64,000 nucleotides of DNA from DASVFB01 sp963766345 (lineage in GTDB: Bacteria; Actinomycetota; Thermoleophilia; Gaiellales; Gaiellaceae): NCBI GenBank assembly GCA_963766345.1, contig CAVXZL010000012.1, positions 682,001-746,000 on the forward strand, written 5' to 3'. Positions within the stretch are counted from its first letter, which is position 1; the number at the start of each line of letters is the position of its first letter. The notes under the pieces were generated by a model. That model had not been told where the DNA came from, did no database searches, and saw nothing but the letters and a program-made list of their open reading frames with translations. Below are positions 34,937 through 43,256 of the stretch, piece after piece. The position numbers and the translations under genes were made by a program.

Positions 34937-35680
34937 TCAGGCGACGGCGTCGAGCGCGGCGCGTGCCTGCTCGTAGTTCCAGCCGGCGAGCTCGCTGAAG
35001 GGGACGCCGAGCTCGCGGATCCACCGGTGCGCGACGAAGTAGCCGCAGCGAGCCGGAAGCCCGGCGTTGTTCGGACGGCCGAGGAACCAGCTCGCGCACA
35101 CGTCGCCTTCATCAGAGTCGAGATCGCCGCGGAGCCGCGCGCGCAACTCGTCCTCGCGCTCGACGCACTCTGCGAGCCAGTCGTCGTAACCTTCGCGCAT
35201 CCAGAGGTAGACGGGCTCGTCGTGGCCGGGGACGAGCTCGGCCGACACGCCGACGGCGAGGCCTTCCGCGATCACCGCGGCGGCGACCGTCTCGCCGTCG
35301 AAGCCCGCTGCGCGGTGGACGACATGGGCGCACTCGTGCGCGAAGAAGACGTCGTCGTACTCCGGGAGGTACTCGGCGGCGAGAAACAACGTTCGCCGCT
35401 CCCGGAACGTCGTGACCCAGCCGTCGGAGCTGAAGAGCCCGACGAGAAGCTGCACGTCGACGTCCGGCACGGGCCGGTCGAGGAGACCTGCCGTCGCACG
35501 AACGGACTCCGCGACGCGCCGAGGCAGCGTTTCCACCGTGCCCGCGATCCTCGGGGCCTCTGCGGGGTAGCGGTCGAGCGCAGCGTCGAGCGAGTCGTGC
35601 GACGCCCAATTCGTGTAGTAGAGGTCGAAGAGGTCGCGGTTCGGCCGCTCGTAGAGCTCGTCCCAGAGTCGCCTCTGCAC
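34937..35680 (-). CDS. Putative zinc-dependent protease, DUF2268-like
   Basis: About 247 aa. A HECAH motif (HExxH type) is followed by AEGLAVG, matching predicted zincin peptidases of the DUF2268 kind; no signal peptide is seen. Coding-like sequence continues upstream of the GTG at 35680 (SVVPDFVRFWDVAAGQPRD) nearly to the MMPL stop at 35754, but holds no ATG, GTG or TTG. The true N-terminus is therefore uncertain, or a base is missing. It follows the MMPL gene on the same strand. Substrate unknown. Confidence 0.65.
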   Translation of the reverse strand: MQRRLWDELYERPNRDLFDLYYTNWASHDSLDAALDRYPAEAPRIAGTVETLPRRVAESVRATAGLLDRPVPDVDVQLLVGLFSSDGWVTTFRERRTLFLAAEYLPEYDDVFFAHECAHVVHRAAGFDGETVAAAVIAEGLAVGVSAELVPGHDEPVYLWMREGYDDWLAECVEREDELRARLRGDLDSDEGDVCASWFLGRPNNAGLPARCGYFVAHRWIRELGVPFSELAGWNYEQARAALDAVA

Positions 35681-35753
35681 GTCTCGCGGCTGCCCCGCGG
35701 CGACGTCCCAGAACCTGACGAAGTCGGGGACGACCGAGTCGACTCGGACGGCG

Positions 35754-37928
35754 CTAGGCGACGTCGTGCGCCGGCGACCCCGGCGACGCGGCCGGCCGGC
35801 GGATCAGCAGCACGCGCTCGACGGACGTCGGCATCCACCAGTTCCACTTGCCGAGCAGGCACATGATCGACGGGACGAGCAGTCCCCGGATCACGGTCGC
35901 GTCGAAGAGGATCCCCGCCGCGAGGCCGATGCCGAACTGCTTGATGTCGGTGCCCGGGCTCGTCGACAGCACGAAGAACGCCATCGCGAGCACGAGAGCC
36001 GCGCTCGTCACGAGCTTGCCGGTACGTGCGAGGCCGTGGCGGATCGCGTCGGGCGTCGACTCGCCGTCGTCGTACGCCTCACGCATGCGCGTGAGCATGA
36101 ACACCTCGTAGTCCATCGAGAGCCCGTAGAGGAACGCGAAGATCATCAGCGGGATCCAGGGGATGATCGCGTCGGTCGCCGGCACGTTCCAGATCGCCTC
36201 CGCGCCGTGGCCCTTCTGGAAGATGAACACGATGATCCCGTAGGCGGCTCCGAGCGAGATCAGGTTCAGCACGACTGCTTTCAGCGGCAGGATCAGCGAC
36301 CGGAACGCGCGCGCGAGCAGGATGTACGTCAGCACGATCACGAACAGCAGGACGTAGCCGAAGTTCCCGTAGACCGCGTGCACGAAGTCGCGCTCCTCGG
36401 GCGCCGATCCGCCGAGCGTCACGCGCAGACCCGTCTCGTCCGCGAGCGCCGGGAGCACGTCGTCCTGCAGGTTCGAGATCACCGGGCGAATGCTCTTCGC
36501 CGCGCCGTCGTGCGCCGGAATCGCCTCGACGATCGCCGTGCCTGGCCTGCGCCACTGCGACGGGGCGGCGGCGCCGATGACGCCCGAAGCCGAGCCGACC
36601 TTGGACGCGATGCGCGCGGCCACGGACGGCGGGGCGTTCCCCTCGACGAGGATCTCGAACGGCTTGTAGACGCCCGCCGACACGCCCGCCGCGACGAGCG
36701 CCGCACGTCCGTCGACCGCGTTCCCGCCGCCCGGGAGGTCCTTCGCCTGCGCCTCGCTCGGGTTGAGCTGGATGCCGTACGAGAGAACGACGCCCACGAT
36801 GACGAGCCCGACGATCGCGACCGGAAGCGGCCTGCGCACGACGAACGTCGCCCAGCGATTCCAGAAGCCGGCCTCGCGATCCGTTCCCTCGACGATGCGC
36901 TTCGGCATCACGCGCACGCTGTTGATGCGGTGTCCGAGGAGGGACAGCATCGCGGGCAGCAGCGTGATCGCGGCGATCACCGACACAGCAGGAATCAGCA
37001 TCCCGCCGATGCCGATCGAGCGGATGAACGGCAGCGGTATCACGAGCATGCTCAGGAGGCCGACGGCGACGGTCGAGCCCGAGACGATCACGGAGCGGCC
37101 GGCGTGCTGCATCGTCGTGACGACGGCGCCGTCGGAGTCCTGGCCGTGCCGGAGCTCCTCGCGGAAGCGGAAGATCATCAAGAGGGCATAGTCGATCGCG
37201 ACGCCGAGACCGACGAGCGCGATCAGGAACTGCACGACGATCGAGACGTCGGCGACATACGTCAGCGCCCAGACGAGAGTGAACGTGTTCAGGATCGACG
37301 CGATCGCCACGAGCAACGGCATCGCGACGGCCGGAAGCGTACCGAAGACGAAGAGCAGGATCACGAGCGCGCCGAGTCCGCCGATCGCCGCCTCGAGCAA
37401 TACGCTCGGACCGCCCGAGTCGCCGCCCGACGACGCCGCGTACAGCGGGTCGTGGCCGGTGAGGTAGGCACGCGAGCCCTGCGGCGCGGATTGCCGCAGC
37501 GCAGCGCGGGTCGGCTTCTCCGTCGAGACGGTGCTGAAGCCCTGGTTGCCCGCCGGGAAGATCTCCGCGAACGCCGTCGCGCGGTCCTTCGACAGGTACA
37601 TCGGGTCGCGAGTCGTGAAGAAGTCGCTGTAGCGCCCGCCGGGGTTCTTCGCCGCCGCGGCCTTGAACGCGGCCGCGACTCCCGCGACCTTCGTCACGTC
37701 TCGGCCCGGCGTGCTGATCACCGCGACGAGCGGAAACTGCTCGCCGCTGCCGTACGTGTGCAGCGTTCGCTGGTTCGTCTCGTACGCGGAGTACCCGGGG
37801 ATGGAGAACGACTCGAGCCAGCGGTTCGAGACACGAGCCGCCGAGTACGCGCCGAAGACCGTGAGGACGAGCCAGACCCCGATCACGATTCCGCGGCGCC
37901 GGATGACCAACCGGGCCAAGCGTTCCAT
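35754..37928 (-). CDS. MMPL-family RND transporter
   Basis: 724 aa in two repeats, each with one helix, a large extracytoplasmic loop and a five-helix bundle. The proton-relay aspartate regions are GLGVAIDYALLMIFRFREE in repeat one and YGLSMDYEVFMLTRMREAYDDG in repeat two. MMPL proteins export lipids or other hydrophobic compounds in actinobacteria. The small membrane protein gene ends 10 bp upstream and is probably cotranscribed. The cargo cannot be predicted. Confidence 0.93.
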   Translation of the reverse strand: MERLARLVIRRRGIVIGVWLVLTVFGAYSAARVSNRWLESFSIPGYSAYETNQRTLHTYGSGEQFPLVAVISTPGRDVTKVAGVAAAFKAAAAKNPGGRYSDFFTTRDPMYLSKDRATAFAEIFPAGNQGFSTVSTEKPTRAALRQSAPQGSRAYLTGHDPLYAASSGGDSGGPSVLLEAAIGGLGALVILLFVFGTLPAVAMPLLVAIASILNTFTLVWALTYVADVSIVVQFLIALVGLGVAIDYALLMIFRFREELRHGQDSDGAVVTTMQHAGRSVIVSGSTVAVGLLSMLVIPLPFIRSIGIGGMLIPAVSVIAAITLLPAMLSLLGHRINSVRVMPKRIVEGTDREAGFWNRWATFVVRRPLPVAIVGLVIVGVVLSYGIQLNPSEAQAKDLPGGGNAVDGRAALVAAGVSAGVYKPFEILVEGNAPPSVAARIASKVGSASGVIGAAAPSQWRRPGTAIVEAIPAHDGAAKSIRPVISNLQDDVLPALADETGLRVTLGGSAPEERDFVHAVYGNFGYVLLFVIVLTYILLARAFRSLILPLKAVVLNLISLGAAYGIIVFIFQKGHGAEAIWNVPATDAIIPWIPLMIFAFLYGLSMDYEVFMLTRMREAYDDGESTPDAIRHGLARTGKLVTSAALVLAMAFFVLSTSPGTDIKQFGIGLAAGILFDATVIRGLLVPSIMCLLGKWNWWMPTSVERVLLIRRPAASPGSPAHDVA

Positions 37929-37938
37929 CGCGACAGTT

Positions 37939-38334
37939 CTACACGTCTGGCGCAGGTCTGTGTCGCGCGTTCACCAGACGGTAACGCGACAATCGCAACG
38001 AGCCCCACACGGCGAGCTGAACGCCCAGCAGCGCGAGCGCGCCCACGAGCGTCGAGAGGCCGAGGGCGGGCACGGCCTGGTCGGCGAGCGTCTTGGAGCG
38101 AACGGCTGCTCCCAGTACGAGCAGGACGAGAGCCAGCGTCGTGAGGCCGACGTAGATCGCGCCGGCCTCGGCGTCGGCGCTTCCCTCCACGAGCTCGCCG
38201 AAGAACGAGAGCGCCGCGAGCGCAACCGCGACGATCGCCGCGAGAACGAGGTACAGCGCCGCTCCACGCGCGCCCGCGCCTGCTGCGAGTACCGAGCCGA
38301 GGACGAGACCGGCCGAGATCGCGGAGCGCCTCAC
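37939..38334 (-). CDS. Small four-helix membrane protein
   Basis: 131 aa with about four transmembrane helices and a GTG start. No family is recognised. It ends 10 bp before the MMPL transporter start, so an accessory role in the same transport unit is plausible but unproven. Confidence 0.55.
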   Translation of the reverse strand: MRRSAISAGLVLGSVLAAGAGARGAALYLVLAAIVAVALAALSFFGELVEGSADAEAGAIYVGLTTLALVLLVLGAAVRSKTLADQAVPALGLSTLVGALALLGVQLAVWGSLRLSRYRLVNARHRPAPDV

Positions 38335-38390
38335 GCGGCACAGATTCGCGTCCCCGTCGGACGCTCCTTCCCGGAACGGGTGTCACCGGC

Positions 38391-38421
38391 TTGACATTCG
38401 CGCTGTCGCGCCGGCGAACGA
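38391..38421 (+). promoter_or_regulatory. Candidate promoter motif shared with 34879-34909
   Basis: TTGACATTCGC (38391-38401) and GAACGACGCG (38416-38425), with 19 bp between TTGACA and GAACGA, 64 bp upstream of the ATG at 38485. It matches the element upstream of the secreted cysteine protease in both blocks, in spacing and also in the internal TGTCG. Confidence 0.45.
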
Positions 38422-38484
38422 CGCGGCGTCGGGCGGTTCGTAGGTTGGGACGCACACCGACGACGACTTCCAAGGAGGCTCAAG

Positions 38485-38745
38485 ATGACGACCACCACCA
38501 CGCAGACGACCGGCAGCTTCGAAGAGCTCGACTACCGCGAGAGCGACGGCATCGAGGTCTCGCTCCTCTGGAGCAGGGCCACGAACGACCTCAGCGTCCT
38601 CGTCGTCGACACGAAGACCGACGAGCTGCTCGAGCTCCGCATCCGGCCGCACGAGGCGATGGACGCGTTCCACCACCCGTTCGCCTACGCCGAGAGGCGC
38701 ACCCTCGTCGACTCGCTCGTCCCGGAGGAGGCGAGCCGGCGTTGA
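38485..38745 (+). CDS. Small conserved-looking cytosolic protein
   Basis: 86 aa, with an excellent ribosome site (AAGGAGG) before the ATG. After a Thr-rich start it has an alpha/beta pattern (GIEVSLLWSRATNDLSVLVVDTKTDELLELRI, then HPFAYAERR). No family or function is recognised. It converges on the Crp-type gene, with 6 bp between the stops. Confidence 0.6.
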   Translation: MTTTTTQTTGSFEELDYRESDGIEVSLLWSRATNDLSVLVVDTKTDELLELRIRPHEAMDAFHHPFAYAERRTLVDSLVPEEASRR

Positions 38746-38751
38746 AGACCG

Positions 38752-39405
38752 TCAGCGCCCGGCGCGGGCCGCGAGGCCGTCGGCGTCGCGAACGACCGTC
38801 TTGCCCCGGAGCAGTTGCACGTTTCCGCGCTCCTGCTCCTCGCGGAGCACGCGGTTGACGGTCGCGCGCGACGTGCCCGCCATCTCGGCGATGTCCTCCT
38901 GCGTGAGCGGGATCGTCACGTCGGCGCCGCCGCCGTAGGTCGCCGCCAGCTCGCAGAGCCGCCTCCGCACCCGCTTGTCGGCGTCGACGTAGTGGGCCTC
39001 GACGAAGCGCTCGTTCATGCGGCGCAGCTGCTCGGCCAGGAGGCTGACGAGCACGCCGTTCACGCTCGGGTACTCCCGCTGCAGGCGCGCGAAGTCCCGG
39101 CGAAGCACCGAACGCGTCTCGCTCGGCTCGAGCGCCGCGACCGTCGCCGACCGGACCGTCTCCTCGGAGATGAGCGCCAGCTCGCCGAACGCGTCGCCCG
39201 GCCCGTGCACCGCGATCAGCGCCGTGTCGCCGAGCTGCGTCGTGATCCGCACGGCGAAGCGGCCCTTGACGATCAGCTGCAGCGAGTCGGCGGGATCGCC
39301 GTGGTGGAAGACGACCTCGCCGCGCGAGAACGTGCGCCGGCGGGCGATCTGAAGGACCTGCCGGACGTCCTCCGGGGGCACGTCCTTGAGAAGCCGCCAT
39401 TCCAC
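38752..39405 (-). CDS. Crp/Fnr-family transcriptional regulator with cAMP-type pocket
   Basis: 217 aa: cyclic-nucleotide-binding domain (residues about 1-120), dimerisation helix, and winged helix-turn-helix (recognition part LTQEDIAEMAGTSRATVNRVLRE, about residues 168-190). The phosphate-binding cassette reads FGELALISEETVRSATV: Glu75, Arg85 and Ser86 match the cAMP contacts of E. coli CRP. No Fnr-type cysteine cluster is seen. It diverges from the repeat protein/adenylate cyclase pair, with a palindrome in the gap, so it may sense the cyclase product. GTG start. Confidence 0.9.
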   Translation of the reverse strand: MEWRLLKDVPPEDVRQVLQIARRRTFSRGEVVFHHGDPADSLQLIVKGRFAVRITTQLGDTALIAVHGPGDAFGELALISEETVRSATVAALEPSETRSVLRRDFARLQREYPSVNGVLVSLLAEQLRRMNERFVEAHYVDADKRVRRRLCELAATYGGGADVTIPLTQEDIAEMAGTSRATVNRVLREEQERGNVQLLRGKTVVRDADGLAARAGR

Positions 39406-39428
39406 GCCGGCCGATTATGTCGCCCGGG

Positions 39429-39453
39429 TTGCATGTGCGTTGAAAGCATGCAA
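39429..39453. promoter_or_regulatory. Palindrome in the crp-type/repeat-protein divergent promoter region
   Basis: TTGCATG (39429-39435) and CATGCAA (39447-39453) form a perfect 7-bp inverted repeat with an 11-bp spacer, 24 bp upstream of the regulator start and 80 bp upstream of the repeat-protein start. Spacing is wider than the classical CRP site, so it is a candidate operator for the regulator or another dimeric protein. Confidence 0.45.
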
Positions 39454-39532
39454 TTGTCCGATCGAAAGGGCACTTCAGCGGACAGCGGTGGGACGGTACG
39501 CCGCTCCGCACTGCGGACGGGGAACGGGGCAC

Positions 39533-42500
39533 ATGCGGCGATCAAACGGCTCGACCTTCGTGCTGACGCTTGTGGCGGCAACGGCGCTCGCGGGCGTCTT
39601 CGGCCTGGCCACCGCGGGAGCGGCGCACGACTCGGGAGCGGCACCGATGCTCCTCGGGCCGCCCGTCGCGGTCGACGACAACCTGACGACCAAGCAGAAC
39701 ACGCAGGCGACGGTCTTCGTGCTCGACAACGACACCGATCCGGACGGGGACGAGCTGATCGTCACGAGCAAGACCGATCCGCCGCACGGGACCGTCGTCT
39801 GCGACCAGTTCGGCCAGTGCGACTACACGCCGGATGCCGGCTACCTCGGCAGCGACAGCTTCGACTACATCGTCTCGGACGGCAACGGCGGGACCGACGT
39901 GGGCACGGTCCATGTCAGCGTCGTCGCGAACTCTCCGCCGGTCGCCGTCGACGACACGCTGACGACGAAACAGAACACGCAGGACAGCGCGTTCGTGCTC
40001 GACAACGACACCGACGCGAACGACGACACGCTCACGGTCACCGGCAACACCGATCCGCCGCACGGCACCGCGACCTGCAACGCCTCAGGCTCGTGCACGT
40101 ACACGCCCGGACGCCGGCTACCTCGGTCCGGACAGCTTCGACTACACCGTCTCCGACGGCACCGCCACGGACACGGGCACCGTCAACGTGACCGTCGTCG
40201 CGAACTCCCCGCCCGTCGCCGTCGACGACGCGCTCACGACGAAGCAGGGCACGCAGCGCACGGCCTTCGTCCTGGGCAACGACACGGACCCCGACTTCGA
40301 TGTTCTGACCGTCACCGGCAACACCGATCCGCCGCACGGCACCGCCGCGTGCGATCAGTTCGGCGACTGCGTCTACACGCCGGACGCGGGGTATCTCGGC
40401 AGCGACAGCTTCGACTACACCGTCTCCGACGGCACCGCCTCGGACACGGGCACGGTCAACGTCACGGTTGTCGCGAACTCCCCGCCCGTCGCCGTCGACG
40501 ATGCGCTGACGACGAAGCAGAACGCCGCGAAAACCGTCTTCGTCCTCGAAAACGACACCGACGCGAACGACGACACGCTCACGATCGTCGGGAGCACTGA
40601 TCCGCCGCACGGCACCGCGACCTGCAACGCGTCCGGCTCGTGCACGTACACACCGGACGCCGGCTACCTCGGGCCGGACAGCTTCGACTACACCGTCTCC
40701 GATGGCACCGCGACCGACACGGGCACCGTCAACGTCACCGTCGTCGCCAACTCGCCCCCTGTCGCCGTCGACGACACGCTGACGACGAAGCTGAAAACGC
40801 AAGGCACGGCGTTCGTGCTCGGCAACGACACCGATGCGAACGAGGACACGCTCACGGTCACCGACAACACCGATCCGCCGCACGGCACCGCGACCTGCAA
40901 CGCGTCCGGCTCCTGCACGTACACGCCGGACGCCGGCTACCTCGGCACCGACAGCTTCGACTACACCGTTTCCGACGGGGAGGCGACAGACACCGGCACG
41001 GTCAACGTCACGGTCGAGCCTCCATGCGCTCCCGCCGCGTGCATCGACAACGGCACCGTCCTCCTCGCCGTGAGGCCCGAGGGAGACCTGAACTCGTCCG
41101 ACGGAGCCGGCTCGGTCGCCGGCCCGGGCGACGTCGGGCTCGAGTTCGTGCCCACCGGGAACGACGCGACCTCACCGGGCTGCCTCTGCGAGGGCTGGGG
41201 CGTCGCCGACGCCGGCTCGGCCGTCACCGGCTACGCGAACGTCTCGGTCGACGGCGTCCAGGGCATGACTCTCGAGAGCTTCACGCACACCGCGTCGACC
41301 GCCGTGTCGGTCGTGAACATCCAGAACACGTTCCGGGTCACGCAGAGCTACCACCCGTCGGCTCAGACGCCGAACCTCTACGACGCCACGGTCACGATCG
41401 AGAACATCAGCGGCCACGCGCTGTCCGACGTGCGCTACCGGCGGGTCATGGACTGGGACGTCGAGCCGACGGCGTTCAGCGAGTTCGTGACGATCAACGG
41501 CGGCAACGCGTCGGAGCTCCTCTTCGACAGCGACAACGGCTTCGAGACGGCGAATCCGCTCGGACCGCGCAGCGACCGCGGCCATACCGGCAACTTCACC
41601 GACGCAGGCCCGGCCGACCACGGCGCGCTCTTCGACTTCGGGCTCGGCTCCCTCGCGGCCGGCACGAGCACGACGTTCCACGTCTACTACGGCGCCGCCG
41701 CGACCGAGGCCGGTGCGCTCGCGGCGGTGAACGCCGTCGGCGCGGAGGTCTTCTCGCTCGGCCAGCCGAGCACGCCAGACGGCCCGACACTCGGGACGCC
41801 GAACACGTTCATCTTCGCGTTCGCGGGCGTCGGCGGCGCCGCGATCTTCTCGCCGAACGCGGCCGACGACGCGCTCACGACGCCGGCGAACGCGGCTGGA
41901 TCCGTGAACGTGCTCGCGAACGACACCGACCCGAACGGAGACGCGCTCACCGTCACGACGCCCGCGCCGACGGCTGCGCACGGCATCGTCGCCTGCGCCG
42001 CGACCGGCCTCTGCACGTACACGCCGGGTGCCGGCTACGTCGGCGCGGACTCGTTCGACTACACGATCTCGGACGGCCACGGCGGCTCGGATTCGGCGAC
42101 GGTGCACGTAACCGTCACCGCGGTCAATCGCGCGCCGGCCGCGTCCGACGTCAGCGTCGCCACCGACCAGGACACGCCGATGGGAGTGACGCTCGCCGCG
42201 TCGGATCCGGACGGCGACGCGCTGACCTACGCCGTCGCCGCCGGCCCCGCCCATGGGACGCTCAGCGGCAGCGGCGCGAGCCGCACGTACACGCCGGCAC
42301 CGGGGTACTCAGGCGCCGACTCCTTCACGTACACGGCGAACGACGGCAAGGCGAGCTCGAACACCGCCACGGTGAGCATCACGGTGCGCCACGTGAACCA
42401 CGCACCCGCGGCCTCGGCGGGCAGCGTCGCCACCGATCAGGACACGGCCGCGAGCGTCGCGCTTTCGGCGTCGGATCCGGACGGCGACGCGCTGACGTAC

Positions 42501-43250
42501 ACGATCGTCACCGCGCCGAGCCACGGCACCCTGAGCGGCACGGGAGCGGCGCGCACCTACACGCCGGCGTCCGGCTACTCCGGCCCCGACTCCTTCACGT
42601 TCAAGGCGAGCGACGGCTCACTCGACTCGAACACGGCGACCGTCTCGATCACCGTGCGCGCCTCCCTCACGCCGCCGCCGACCCCCACGCCCACGAACCC
42701 GAAGCCGAAGCCGGCGCCGCAGCAGAAGCTCGTTGCGGCGGCCGTGAAGGGCAAAGTGCTCGTCCAGCGCACACCGGGCGGCGCCTTCGTGCCCGTGACC
42801 GCGGCAACGGAGTTCCGCTTCGGCCTCGTCTTCGACACGACGAACGGAACGCTGCGCATCACGGTCGCCAAGGACCGGAAGGGCGGCAAGTCGACCCTCG
42901 ACGTGACCGGCGGCAAGTTCGTCGCGACGCAGGACAAGACGCTCCTGACGACGCTGACGCTCACGGGCGGGAACTTCGCCGTCTGCGGGAAGCGAAAGCT
43001 CGCGAGCGTCGCGAAAACCCCGCCGCCGAAGAAGAAGACCGTCCGCCACCTGTGGGGCGACGGCAAGGGGAGGTTCCGCACGAAGGGCAGGTACAGCGCA
43101 GCGACGGTCCGCGGGACCAACTGGTTGACGGACGACCGCTGCGACGGCACGCTCACGTATGTGAAGAGAGGCACGGTCTCGGTGCTCGACTTCCCGAAGC
43201 ACCGCACGGTCACGGTCCACCAGGGGCACCGTCACCTCGCAAGCCCGTAG
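39533..43250 (+). CDS. Giant exported cadherin-like repeat protein with C-terminal FecR-like domain (one frameshift)
   Basis: About 1238 aa when the shift is repaired. Signal peptide at residues about 1-30; five tandem 91-residue Ig/cadherin-like (Big_9 type) repeats, each starting PPVAVDD and ending TVNVTVVA; a roughly 270-residue domain (about 41010-41850) of unknown type; three further repeats with APAAS and SDPDGDALTY; a Pro/Lys linker; and a C-terminal roughly 170-residue FecR-like beta domain (VKGKVLVQRTPGGAFVPV to RGTVSVLDF). Repeats are 273 bp apart, but the second and third are 274 apart: an extra C in the CCC at 40106-40108 breaks the frame. The adenylate cyclase starts 6 bp downstream. 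Confidence 0.8.
39929..41010 (+). repeat. Tandem 273-bp coding repeats
   Basis: Copies of one 91-codon unit begin at 39929, 40203, 40476 and 40749, with a first, more divergent copy before them from about 39660. The three intervals are 274, 273 and 273 bp. The odd one marks a single inserted base. High nucleotide identity between copies suggests recent expansion or gene conversion. Confidence 0.85.
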
Positions 43251-43256
43251 CGCGTC

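Noticed and set aside
39929..41010. Possible CRISPR array because of regular spacing
   Set aside because: The 273-bp periodicity is in-frame protein repeats with high identity throughout, not short repeats with unique spacers.
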